A stretch of DNA of 64,000 nt from Aradus depressus. Taxonomy: Eukaryota > Arthropoda > Insecta > Hemiptera > Aradidae. Below, one piece after another: positions 54,481-63,889 of the stretch. The notes under the pieces are model-generated. The model worked only from the letters and a program-made list of their open reading frames with translations. It had not been told where the DNA came from and did no database searches. The position numbers were made by a program, and so were the translations under genes. The stretch spans positions 105,424,115 through 105,488,114 of the forward strand of contig OY759214.1 of assembly GCA_963662175.1 (NCBI GenBank), read 5' to 3'. How positions within the stretch are numbered: position 1 is the first letter of the stretch; each line of letters opens with the position of its first letter.

Positions 54481-54624
54481 TAAGAAAGTTCGTTATAAAT
54501 GATATCGATATCGTCGTGTATCCAAGGCTCTTTATAAGTCGGTTTTTTGAAAATCGGTAGCTCATAAGGCTTTGCTTTGAATCAAGACAACTCCGTCTAC
54601 GTTGAATATATACAGGCCCTATAG

Positions 54625-54803
54625 ATAGTTGGTTATTGTGACTCATGCCCGGGTTTTAACTACTTCTAATACCAGCGTGCTCTTTTGTCGCTCTGATGAA
54701 GAGCCCGACTCTACTATAGCAGTTCTAACTGGTGCCTATCTTAAACATTTATTCACCTAGGATAGGGGTCTTTAATAAGTATCTGACATCGTACAGGTTC
54801 CAT
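54625..54803 (-). repeat. SINE-A fragment (first half of the duplication)
   Basis: 'GTTATTGTGACTCATGCCCG' to 'GTATCTGACATCGTACAGG'. No tRNA head. Confidence 0.7.
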
Positions 54804-54882
54804 TTACATATATTAAAGTTTCTTATAAATGATATCGAATCAAGTCAACTCTGTCTACGTCGGATGTATACAGGCTCTATAG

Positions 54883-55045
54883 TTAGTTATTGACTCATGC
54901 CCGGACTTTAACAACGAGGGCATATCGTCTACTACCAGAGCGCTCCTTGGAAATGAGCCCGACATTACTAAGCTTTGCCTACCCTAAATTTATATTCACC
55001 TAGGTAGGGAGGGGGTCTTTAACGAAAACCGAAAAGGCTCTGTAC
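54883..55045 (-). repeat. SINE-A fragment (second half of the duplication)
   Basis: 'TTATTGACTCATGCCCGGAC' to the 'GGTCTTTAACGAAAACC' region, with deletions different from the first copy. Confidence 0.7.
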
Positions 55046-55060
55046 ACACCGAAAGCTCTA

Positions 55061-55680
55061 CATAACGTATAGCATTGATTTTGTCAACATAAAATGCAAC
55101 ACCTTATAATATAATATTATTATGTTGGAATTTATTTTATTAATGTTTGTTATACGGCACTAAACACCTACGGCAAGAAAACGTTTATTTTCTATTTTTC
55201 AGTGTATTATAATTCAAATGTAAGGTATATTGTTGTAAAACTTGTTTTTTATATATTTTTTTGATATTAAAGCTGGGGTGAGCAGCAGGCCAGTGTCCCG
55301 GGCCCTTATAGATCATCAATAGATATATAAAAATGAATTATACAGTTCGTAACAATATGCTGTAAACAGCTTTGTATTGATGTATTTGCAGTATTCAGTT
55401 GTCACTGGGGCAGACAGGAGATGTCCCGATAAGACGGAGCATTAAGCAGGAGGCAGCTCTATAATCCGTTGCTGGTTGAGGCCTCCTCAAGGAATGCGCC
55501 TCCTCCTCCTCCTCCTGTTTTTGTTCCCTCGCAGGTTCCCATCCCTCCCACCCACACACGCTATCCACTATACTACCTGCTGGGGCCACTTGCCCTCTCT
55601 CTTCCCAGCCTCGTTCACTGTCTGTTTACAACCATCAGCTGACTCCAATGTTTACCTTACCACTCACCTCCACCAGAACA
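55061..55680. other. Non-genic
   Basis: AT-rich to 55380, then a GC-richer stretch with a CCT triplet run at 55498-55517. No supported gene. Confidence 0.4.
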
Positions 55681-55800
55681 AAAACAGGACATTTAGTAAG
55701 AGGATTCAAAAGTTCCTGAGTAAGATTTCCATTGATTTTAAACCAAATCGGTAAATTGTTTTCAGAGGGAGAGTGAAAACTTAATTGATTAATTTGGTGA
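55680..55800 (-). repeat. DR1 fragment, reverse
   Basis: 'AGGATTCAAAAGTTCCTGAG', 'GATTTTAAACCAAATCGGTA', 'GAGGGAGAGTGAAAACTTAA'. Confidence 0.5.
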
Positions 55801-55943
55801 TTTACTAAAAGCAAAATTAATTTTTCGAATTAAATTTTTGTATGTGGAGGATTAATGTGAACTTTTATGTTGAATTCAGTAGAATTCACTCGTACATAGT
55901 CTTCTAGTCAACTAGATACTAATACAGTCAATGATATAATATA

Positions 55944-56585
55944 CAGGATGGCCCAGATAAGCGGGCCACAAGTGAAATAACTCCTAAACTGTTAGAGATA
56001 TCAAAACTGTGCATAGGACTAAAGTTGTAGCACTCGCCGAGAGCTATAGTATGGCGTCCTTGAAAAGACATAAATGACCCTTTTAATGGCTCAAACAGCC
56101 CTTCGAAGGGCGGGGTTCCCTTTTGACCCTTAAGTTTCATTACATTTTATTAAAGTACTAATGAAGCAAGGAAGAACTGTGCAAACAGATTTTTGATACG
56201 TCAAGTAGTTCTCGGAAAAAAACGTTTAAAGTTGCACGTTTTTCTTATTTTGAAGTTAGTTGGAATTTAATAACTTCAGAATAAGAAAAACGTGCAACTT
56301 TAAACATTTTTTTTCCGAGAACTACTTGACGTATCAAAAATCTGTTTGCACAGTTCTTCCTTGTTTCTTTAGTACTTTAATAAAATGTAATGAACCTTAA
56401 GTGTCAAAAGGGAACCCCGCCCTTCGAAGGGCTGTTTGAGCCATTAAAAGGGTCATTTTTGTCTTTTCGAGGACGCCATATTATAGCTCTCGGCGAGTGC
56501 TACAACTTTAGTCCTATGCACATTTTGATATCTCCAACTGTTTAGGAGTTATTTCACTTGTGCCCCGCTTATCTGGGCCACCCTG
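55944..56585. mobile_element. 642-bp palindromic MITE, Tc1/mariner-type TA ends
   Basis: The two halves are near-perfect inverted copies of about 315 bp with a tiny loop near 56265. Ends: CAGGATGGCCCAGATAAGCG on the left, CGCTTATCTGGGCCACCCTG on the right, flanked by TA (55942-55943 and 56586-56587). CAGG.TGGCCCA-type ends with TA duplication fit mariner-like elements. The frames inside are mirror images without a transposase. The transcript would form one long hairpin. Confidence 0.93.
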
Positions 56586-56591
56586 TATTTA

Positions 56592-56660
56592 GAGGGTGCC
56601 GGTAGCTCAGAGGCTTCGGCTGGGTTTCGAACCAGCGATCTTGAGCTCAGAAGGCCTGAA
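56592..56660. repeat. SINE-A head, self-inverted remnant
   Basis: A forward head start (GGTGCCGGTAGCTCAG) joins directly to a reverse head (TTTCGAACCAGCGATCTTGA, GCTCAGAAGGC). Only about 70 bp, right after the palindromic MITE. Confidence 0.6.
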
Positions 56661-56994
56661 CTTAAAAAACAATGTTGAATATATTATATTTTCATACATA
56701 TTTCTTTTTAACACTACATCAAAAAGTTTGTCCTTTTAGACGATTGCGGATGAAGAATGACAATGTCCCCATTCGAGGAGGCTGACTGTTTACAGCTGAT
56801 CAGCTGATATCACGTATCTACTGTTTCTCTACTTATCACTCCCTTCGTGTCTTATCACTTTACCCCCTCCCTTGTCTTCAATATTTATCATTCACATTTC
56901 CATTTACCTTATCAGCTTGTTATTTTCTCCCTTAAGTTACTATTTCATATGTTGGGTCTCAGACCCTCAGTAACATTCGGCAGGTCCTCCGGTT
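56661..56994. other. Non-genic
   Basis: Contains 'CAGCTGATCAGCTGATATCA' at 56793, a short run of overlapping palindromes like the CAGCTGA repeat. No gene. Confidence 0.4.
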
Positions 56995-57264
56995 GAATAT
57001 ATATAAAATTTCGTGTCGATAGATTCATTCCTTTGATAGTTCATGACATTCCGATTAAACGCGCGTGTGTGTGTCTGTGGTCACGATAACTCTCGATGGA
57101 TTGAACGTATCAACACAATATTGTTCAACCGGAGGACCTGCCGAACGTTGGCGGCGCAATGTGTGGTTGGAGTTTTGTCGCCCTGGAGAGGCAAATCTGC
57201 CAAAAGGACTGGAAGGATCAGAGAGAGATTTCATGACCCCCCCTCCTTCCCCCCCCCCCTCCTT

Positions 57265-57292
<28 letters not shown>
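56995..57292. repeat. DR1 pieces and poly(C)
   Basis: 'AAAATTTCGTGTCGATAGAT' (forward) meets 'GTGTCTGTGGTCACGATAAC' and 'TGAACGTATCAACACAATAT' (reverse). C-runs of 11 and 28 occupy 57249-57259 and 57265-57292. 'ACCGGAGGACCTGCCGAA' near 57125 is the reverse complement of 56975-56992, so this is a local inverted repeat. Confidence 0.5.
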
Positions 57293-57295
<3 letters not shown>

Positions 57296-57623
57296 CTAGA
57301 GATAATGCGAGTATGTTTACTTACGGTTTGGGCTGTTCTTGTGGGAGCTTCTTGTTAGCCTCAGAGTTAAGGCTGGAGAGAGGACTCCTGGAGGGGGACC
57401 TCATCACGACCACAGGATCCAGCATCTCTGCGAGGGAAATAATAATATTGTAACAATAGCACGTAAATAAAGTGACGTCTTCAACCGATAACCCACACCA
57501 TTATATCTGTATATTCCCTTTATTTGGGGCTCTTGATGAGGACAAAATGGCGACCTTTTCTTTAAATTCCCTGTCTTCTTCGGTCTTCCTACTGTGGAAC
57601 TCTGAAAATATATAATGAACTTA

Positions 57624-57968
57624 GAGGGCGCCGGTAGCTCAGTGATATGCATGCTTCTTCTGAGCTAAAAATCGTGGATTCGAAACCCGACCGAGGACTT
57701 TAGTTTATTTTATCTGGGGGGTAAAATAAACTTAAGCACGCCGTCCTTTGGATGGGACCCTAAGCGATGGTCCCGAGCCTATACGATGTCAGGTACTCGT
57801 TAAAGACCCCTTACCCTAGGTGAATAAAAATTTAGGTTAGGCAAAATTTAGGACTCCCATAGTAGAGTCGGGCTCATGTCCACCAGAGTGACGAAAGAGC
57901 GCTCTGGTAGTAGGCGATATGACCTCGTAGTTAAAGCCCGGGCATGAGTCATAAAACCTAACCTAACC
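57624..57968 (+). repeat. SINE-A, 345 bp, complete, 13-bp TSD
   Basis: Reference copy. Head GAGGGCGCCGGTAGCTCAGT, B box GTGGATTCGAAACCCGACC, full body and a CATAAAACCTAACCTAAC tail. TATAATGAACTTA flanks it perfectly at 57611-57623 and 57969-57981. Confidence 0.96.
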
Positions 57969-57981
57969 TATAATGAACTTA

Positions 57982-58510
57982 TCCATGAGCCCTCCAAATA
58001 GTCATGAGAGTAATACAAATTATATGAAAATAGAAAATAGCAAAATAAATAATTATAGAACGAACTGGAGAAGTAAAAATATAATATCAGAAAACAAAGA
58101 TCAAGAAGGCAGTATTCATATCAAATACAGAATACTTGCTTGCAACTGTAGAGCTTCTTGCACTATACAATAATTTAATTAATTACTCCTTATACCGTTC
58201 AAAAATACACCAAATATCAAAAACATGCATTCCAAAAATACTCAAACAAAATAAGGAAAAATTAAAGACTACAAAATACAAAATGGTAGATCTACGACAG
58301 GTTTTGTACAACCCCGCCTCCAACTGCACACCAAGGTCCACCAAACTATCCCATGTCGTGCATTCTGCTAGAAGTAAAGGTCTTACAATACCATGTCTTT
58401 AGGGACTTGAGTCCTTGTGGCCACTCGTCTTCATAACAGCCTCCATCCGTCATCTTGAAGGAAAATAGGGGTTTGTATAAAATATATAGAGCTAATAATA
58501 ATAATAATGT
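57982..58510. other. Non-genic, AT-rich
   Basis: Short frames rich in Lys, Asn and Ile. No support for a gene. Confidence 0.45.
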
Positions 58511-58705
58511 ACATTATATGGGAAATAGAACAGAAATAGGTGAGGCACCTTATATACAAAATGGACGTGTCACTGACATTATATGGGAAATAGAACAGAA
58601 ATAGGTGAGGTACTTTATATACAAAATGGACGTGTCACTGACATTATATGGGAAATAGAATAGAAATAGGTGAGGTACCTTATATACAAAATGGACGTGT
58701 CACTG
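58511..58705 (+). repeat. 65-bp tandem repeat, 3 units
   Basis: ACATTATATGGGAAATAGAA starts at 58511, 58576 and 58641, exactly 65 bp apart, with two or three substitutions between units. Confidence 0.95.
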
Positions 58706-58764
58706 ACATTTTGAACGTTAAAATTGAAGTCTCACGAATTGAAAAATATTTTTAAAAAATTGGT

Positions 58765-59240
58765 TGATTCAACGGCAATGTACTTCCCCAGTGCGAATTG
58801 ATCAACTGAGTTTTCGCACTTCCTTGAAAGCAAGTTGAAAATCAAAAGGTGTCTCACTCAGAAACTTTTGAATCCTCATACAGAATTTCGTTGTACATTC
58901 ATTACATTGATATTTATTGAGAGCGCCGGTAGCTCAGAGGTCAAAAACCTTAAGGATAAGACGTTAAGCGATGATCTCGAGCCTGTGCGATTGAAGACCC
59001 CACTACCTCAGGTAACTAAAGTGGGAAGGCAACATTTAGAACTACCACTGTAGAGGCGGGCTCATGTTCAACCAGAGCGATGAATGAGCCCTTTGGTAGT
59101 AGGCGATATTGTTCAATTGACAGTTATTAAGGTTTTTGCGTTGAGCCCCCCCCCCCCCCCCCCCCCCCTTCCTCTCTATTACACAGGCAATTATTAGAGT
59201 ATTTGAGTACATCCCCCCTTCCGTTCGTGATTTCCAGACG
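58765..59240 (+). repeat. DR1 copy, forward, split by SINE-A
   Basis: 'AATGTACTTCCCCAGTGCGA' to 'TTACATTGATATTTATTGA' before the SINE, then 'TTGACAGTTATTAAGG', 'TTTTTGCGTTGAGCCCC' with C23 (59146-59168) after it. Confidence 0.65.
58921..59112 (+). repeat. SINE-A, strongly shortened
   Basis: GAGCGCCGGTAGCTCAGAGG joins directly to the middle ('ACGTTAAGCGATGATCTCGA'), so the B box and adjoining body are deleted. It ends 'TTTGGTAGTAGGCGATATTG'. Confidence 0.75.
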
Positions 59241-59830
59241 ACTCATGGCCTACGTTTGAACTGGGCTTATAAGGATGCCAAATATACAATTTCATGAAAA
59301 TTTAAGTGTTATAGAACTCATTTCATCTGTTGATCTAGGTAAAAATGTTGATGTCAACCTCAATCTAAGTGAGGCAATCCCCGAAATACGCTCCTCGTAC
59401 TGTCAATATAGACCCCTTGCAGAGAGACGAACGGACAAACACATTCAATTTTATTTATTGATTTATTATTATGTTATTTATCAAACTGATTTCAAGAGAT
59501 ATCTTATTATAACATATCTGTTAGAAAGAAGGAATGTTGAAAAGTGTAGAAACCATAGAAATTGCAAAATCGAAAATGTATGTAGAAAAATAATATCCGG
59601 CCCCCGCTCTAATGCTCCCCTAGCACATCATTCAACGGAAGACATACTAGTTGTGTTGATCTCTGTTCTGCCAGAACATAGATCTCTAGAGACAACGGCG
59701 GAGAGGTAATAAGACACATGTGGGTACCCGCAGAACTGTGGCTCCGGGGGGGTGGTGGCCGCGTCGCCATCCTCCAGTCTATACAAACAGCATTAGATCA
59801 TTCCGCCCCAAACAGTATTATATTTCTACA
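59241..59830. other. Non-genic
   Basis: A 144-codon + strand frame (59275-59709) passes through here, but its composition is unremarkable and no family is visible. Not called. Confidence 0.4.
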
Positions 59831-59840
59831 TAAACATAAA

Positions 59841-60102
59841 AGGCGGTAGCTCAGTGGTATACATGCTAGCCTATTGGGCTCAAGATTGTAGAACCGAAAC
59901 CCGGCCGAGATCCTTAGGTTTTTTATCTGGGAGGTGAAAAAATCTTGAACACGCCTTTTCGGTACTCGTTAAAGACCCCTACCTTAGGTGAATAGAATAG
60001 TAGAGTCGGCCTCATGTCCACCAGTGCGACGAAAGAGCGCAGTCTGGTAGTAGGCGATATAGCCTCGTAGTTGAAGACCGGGCATGAGTCACAATAACTA
60101 AC
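59841..60102 (+). repeat. SINE-A with TSD, body deletion
   Basis: Head AGGCGGTAGCTCAGTGGTAT, decayed B box, about 80 bp of the middle missing. TAAACATAAA (59831-59840) and TAAACATTAA (60103-60112) are the target duplication with one mismatch. Confidence 0.85.
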
Positions 60103-60269
60103 TAAACATTAAAAAATAGAGGGGGGGGGGGGACGTCCCCAGTTCCAAACATAAAATTACCGGTAGCTCTTTAACGCTTCATCAATTTTCATAAAATTTG
60201 ACATCCTTATAATCCAGGCAATGTCCACAAATCTTCTAGTTTAGTAAAATATGAAAAAAAAATCGAGTC

Positions 60270-60500
60270 AATACAATCATTACATGAAGAGTTTTATAGT
60301 TTCTGAACTCAACTTCCCTCCTCTCATGTCCCCTTCCCTTCAGACGATTTGGCTGAAAATGAATAGGTGTGTCCTTATGGTGTTCTGGATGAGTAGATTT
60401 ATATTCATTCTATTGGGATTTATTCAGATATTGAAACAGGAAAACTTGAAACTCCAGATATTACATAACTGCCCTCATATATCTGGGGAGGTACAACATT
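60270..60500 (+). repeat. DR1 copy, forward, diverged
   Basis: 'GATTTGGCTGAAAATGAATA', 'GTGTCCTTATGGTGTTCTGG', 'TATTCATTCTATTGGGATTT', 'ATTACATAACTGCCCTCATA'. Confidence 0.55.
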
Positions 60501-60939
60501 TTTTCTCACCAGACGGTAATAGCGCACAATAAAGAATAAAACTATTATCGTGTAAAACAACCCAACGTCAAGACTGAGGAGATAAAGGACAGATTCAACC
60601 GTAAATAAGACAGGACAAGAACCAGGAAAACCTTCAGGTCAACAGGACTTTCTGATCCTTATAAAGGAAAACGTGGTTTAGGCAAGTAGCCGAAGATTTA
60701 GGGAAACACAAAAAGAGGGAACCAAGCCAGAAGGCAGGAACGAGGTGTAAGGAACTAAAGATAAGCTGGTATGAGGAGGCACGGACAGCCGCCTGGAGAT
60801 AGTTGGGGACGCGGTGACTAGAGTGCACCACCTCACATAGGAAATAAATAGAGGGTCCGGTGTATCGAAGGGGAAAATTGAAACATCCTCCAACTACGAG
60901 TATGTTTTTAAAAATATATTTTCTTACCCTAAAAAAAAA

Positions 60940-61490
60940 AAGTTACCGGCTATGTACTTCCCCAGCATGAATTAATCAATTACGTTTCCGCTCTCCCTCA
61001 GAAGCCAATCAAGCTTTTGAGTAAAAACTCAATATTTCACTTACATAGTTGCTTCTAAATCCTCGTATTAAATTTTGTGTCGATACATCGGCAGTTATTA
61101 GGGTATTTGAGACGACCTCCCTTCTCTGGTAACCGATATCATGGAAAATTGATAGGTGCCATGCTCATAGGGTTTTGAATTAAAATAATAAATTTCAGGT
61201 CGATACATTCATTACAACGGCAGTTAATACAGTTTTTGTGTTAAGCCCCACTTTCCTTTCGACCGATTAGGCTGAAAATCAATAGGTGTCGTCCTTAGAG
61301 GGTTCTGCATACAAATATACAATTTCGTGTCGATACATTCATTCTATCGGGAATTATCGTGTTCAAAAAAAAAAAAAATTATTTTTTTATTTTTAGGATG
61401 AGGTAGTTGGAAAGCATGAAATTCCATTCAAAACTCCGCATCGAATTTCTGATCGAATAAAAAACTTCCCATATACTTCGAAGTAAAATC
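60940..61490 (+). repeat. DR1 copy, forward, near complete
   Basis: 'CGGCTATGTACTTCCCCAGC', 'TTTGTGTCGATACATCGGCA', 'TTCAGGTCGATACATTCATT', 'TTTCGTGTCGATACATTCAT', 'CGGGAATTATCGTGTTCA' and 'CATCGAATTTCTGATCGAAT'. Three sub-repeats are about 120-130 bp apart. Good consensus source together with 35155-35720. Confidence 0.78.
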
Positions 61491-61732
61491 TGGAGAGATG
61501 AGTATAAGATGAAATCGTAATTTCCCAAATTTCCCACACGACTGCACATTTACTTCCGGTTGCATTCCCCCCATGACTCTTACGTGTACTTTATACGTTT
61601 ATAATTTAGAGTAGTTTAATGTGAAGCATTTTATTTTTAAAATGATGCGCTACTAAACACTGTAACCTTTACCTCAAGAACTGTTAAACATTAGCAAACA
61701 TTCAGTCATTTTTATAATAATTACAAATTTAT

Positions 61733-61954
61733 TTATCCCAAGTACCTTGCAGAAGGTTTACTTTTCCGAAGTAGCACAAACCCCAATTTCCCGCCAATGT
61801 TAACAATGAGTTGACTCTTGTCGTCTGCAATTGTAGTTGGCAACCATTCACAAGTTTCTGTCAATGAAATGAACCCATCCCACACACAAACTGACTCAGC
61901 TTCATTCACAAGTCCACTCTGAGCCTGACTCCATTCATTCATAGAGCCACCCAC
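61733..61954 (-). CDS. Possible terminal exon, unknown protein
   Basis: A minus-strand frame of about 70 codons ends at TAA (overlapping ATAAATAAA, so a poly(A) signal is immediate). It reads NEAESVCVWDGFISLTETCE, WLPTTIADDKSQLIVNIGGK and LGFVLLRKSKPSARYLG, which looks protein-like (balanced hydrophobic pattern, few low-complexity residues). Just upstream a second frame reads SMFVGSIVEERLLSALENV and ends at a donor-like AAAAC|GTAAGT. Either these are two exons, or a decayed retrocopy with a frameshift. No family recognised. Confidence 0.35.
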   Translation of the reverse strand: MGGSMNEWSQAQSGLVNEAESVCVWDGFISLTETCEWLPTTIADDKSQLIVNIGGKLGFVLLRKSKPSARYLG

Positions 61955-62369
61955 TTACGTTTTCTAAAGCAGAAAGCAGCCGTTCTTCTACAATGGAACC
62001 AACAAACATACTCCTTGGAGCAGTTCCCCTTTTTCTCCTTTTTTTGGCTCAAAGTAACCCCCTGGAAGTCCTTAAGTTCACTTGAATGAAGTACCTGCCC
62101 ACTTTGTAAAGAGAGGGGGGGGTGCTTAAAGACATGCCTCAATACAGCACTGAACAGCAGACATCAGGTAACAGATAGCGCCCTCAGAGTGTCCTCCCCA
62201 CTTCCAGAAACTATTTATTTCCCTATATTGAAAACACATTACGCAAATGAGAAGTGAAACAGAAAATGGCATTCAAAGGAACCGTCCAAACCTGAAGGTC
62301 TCTGCATTCAGCTGCGAAGTTAGCGCACTCACATGGCAGGTAATCACAACTTTGTTTGTTTACCTCCCA

Positions 62370-62510
62370 GCTCTACCAAGTATATGGGAAGTTAAGTAAT
62401 TGATCAGAAGATCGATGTTCAGTTTTCCCCGGAATTTCAAGTTTTCCGACCCCTTGAATCAAAAACAAAAATCAGTGAATCATCGGCATTGTATTTTCCC
62501 AGCTCGGCAG
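62370..62510. repeat. DR1 fragment
   Basis: 'TATATGGGAAGTTAAGTAAT', 'GGAATTTCAAGTTTTCCGAC', then 'CAGTGAATCATCGGCATTGT' and 'TTTTCCCAGC'. Confidence 0.55.
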
Positions 62511-62524
62511 AAAATCAACTCAGA

Positions 62525-62815
62525 GACTCAATGCTTTAATTACAAGGTCATGTCGCCTACTACCAGAGCGCTCTTTGGTCACTCTAGTGGATATGAGCCC
62601 GACTCTACTACGAGAGTCCTAAATTTTGCCTACCCTAAATTTTTAATCACCTAGGGTAAGGGGTCTTTAGCGAGTACCTGACCTCGAACAGGCACGGAAC
62701 CATCGCTTAACGTCCCATCCGAAGGACGGCGTGCTTAAGTTTATTTTACCTCCCAGATAGAACCTGCTATCTTGAGCCCAGAAAGCAAGCACGCTATTCA
62801 GCTACCGGCGCCTTC
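62525..62815 (-). repeat. SINE-A, reverse, head damaged
   Basis: 'GGTCATGTCGCCTACTACCA' to 'CAGCTACCGGCGCCTTC'. The B box region is mostly deleted ('CCCAGATAGAACCTGCTATC'). Confidence 0.85.
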
Positions 62816-63059
62816 AGGTTCGTATATGTCTTTATAACCGTTATTTAAAAGTCGCAGCTACACAGATATAACACTTGACTGTACCGATGTGCTGCTACCC
62901 ACTCCATCGTTCCCATGAATGTTCTGCAGGACTTGAGGAGCTAATGGAGATATGATGATAGCCAAGCCATATTGCCTTCTACTGCATGTGATGTAAAGTA
63001 ACATAGCTGAGACATATGGCGTCAACATATGGAGAGTACTGTAAGTGAAGCACAACGGG

Positions 63060-63140
63060 CTATTTACAAGTTGCCATCCGGTTTTAAATATTGTTGGCTC
63101 AGAGGACTCGAACCCTCGAGCAACTAACCCAGTCATCACC
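63060..63140 (-). repeat. tRNA-like B-box sequence
   Basis: The minus strand reads CTCGAGGGTTCGAGTCCTCT, a good B box with a possible T-arm stem, but no full cloverleaf or A box that I can fit. Perhaps another SINE head. Confidence 0.3.
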
Positions 63141-63335
63141 GTAAACTTACATATTGTCTTACGACTTCCTACTTAACGTGAGTCTTAATAAATAATCCAC
63201 AATACAGTAACTGTAAATACAATATTTTCAAATAAGTATACGCAATTTTAAAAAGTCAACAGTAAAAGTCAACCAAATCAAAAGGAACTGACTAAAAAAA
63301 GCAACTATTTATAAATTAGAGATGTTTTCGCCAGA

Positions 63336-63482
63336 CATCTTGTGGAAGTTCATTGTAAATACTACTGAATAAAACATCTAGAACGAGTCAAAAGTGTCTT
63401 TTAACGAGTCAATAGTGTCTTTTATATAAATTTAGTGGAATTTTTGACTAGTTCTAAGTGTTTTACTCACTAGTAACTATTT
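63336..63482. repeat. Shortened foldback element
   Basis: Same outer sequence as 53277-53519 (CATCTTGTGGAAGTTCATTG, TACTACTGAATAAAACA) but the inner arms are replaced by a short direct repeat 'AACGAGTCAANAGTGTCTTT'. Confidence 0.75.
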
Positions 63483-63486
63483 ATAA

Positions 63487-63844
63487 GGTTTTAGGTTTAG
63501 GTTTTATGACTCATGCCCGGGCTTTAACTACGAGGTCATATCGCCTACTACCAGAGCGCTCGTTCGTCATTCTGGTGGACATGAGCCCGACTATACTATG
63601 GGAGTCCTAAATGTTGCCTACCCTAAATTTTTATTCACCAAATAGAGTAGGGAGGGGTCTTTAACGAGTACCTGACATCGCACAGGCTCGGGACCATCGC
63701 TTAACGTCCCATCCGAAGGACGGCATGCTTAAGTTTATTTTACCTCCCAGATAAAATAAACTAAGTGCCTCGGTCGGGTTTCGAACCGACGCTCTTGAGC
63801 TCAGAAGACAAGCACGCATACCACTGAGCTACCGGCGCTCTCGC
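63487..63844 (-). repeat. SINE-A, complete, with TSD
   Basis: The left end has TTTTAGGTTTAGGTTTTATG (reverse of a CCTAA tail) and the right end ACCACTGAGCTACCGGCGCT. AACTATTTATAA (63475-63486) and AACTATTTGTAA (63845-63856) flank it with one mismatch. Confidence 0.92.
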
Positions 63845-63889
63845 AACTATTTGTAATTAAAGCAATAATTTTAATTTATTAACTGAACA

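Larger units (their letters stand above)
54481..55060 (-). repeat. Imperfect tandem duplication with two SINE-A fragments
   Basis: 'AAAGTTNNTTATAAATGATA' at 54484 and 54816, 'CAACTCNGTCTACGT' at 54588 and 54846, and 'ATACAGGCNCTATAG' are shared. Each half continues into a reverse SINE-A 3' fragment (about 54625-54803 and 54883-55045). Confidence 0.65.

Noticed and set aside
59275..59709. 144-codon plus-strand frame
   Set aside because: No recognisable domain, no splice or poly(A) context, and the surrounding sequence is repeat-derived. Kept only as a note.
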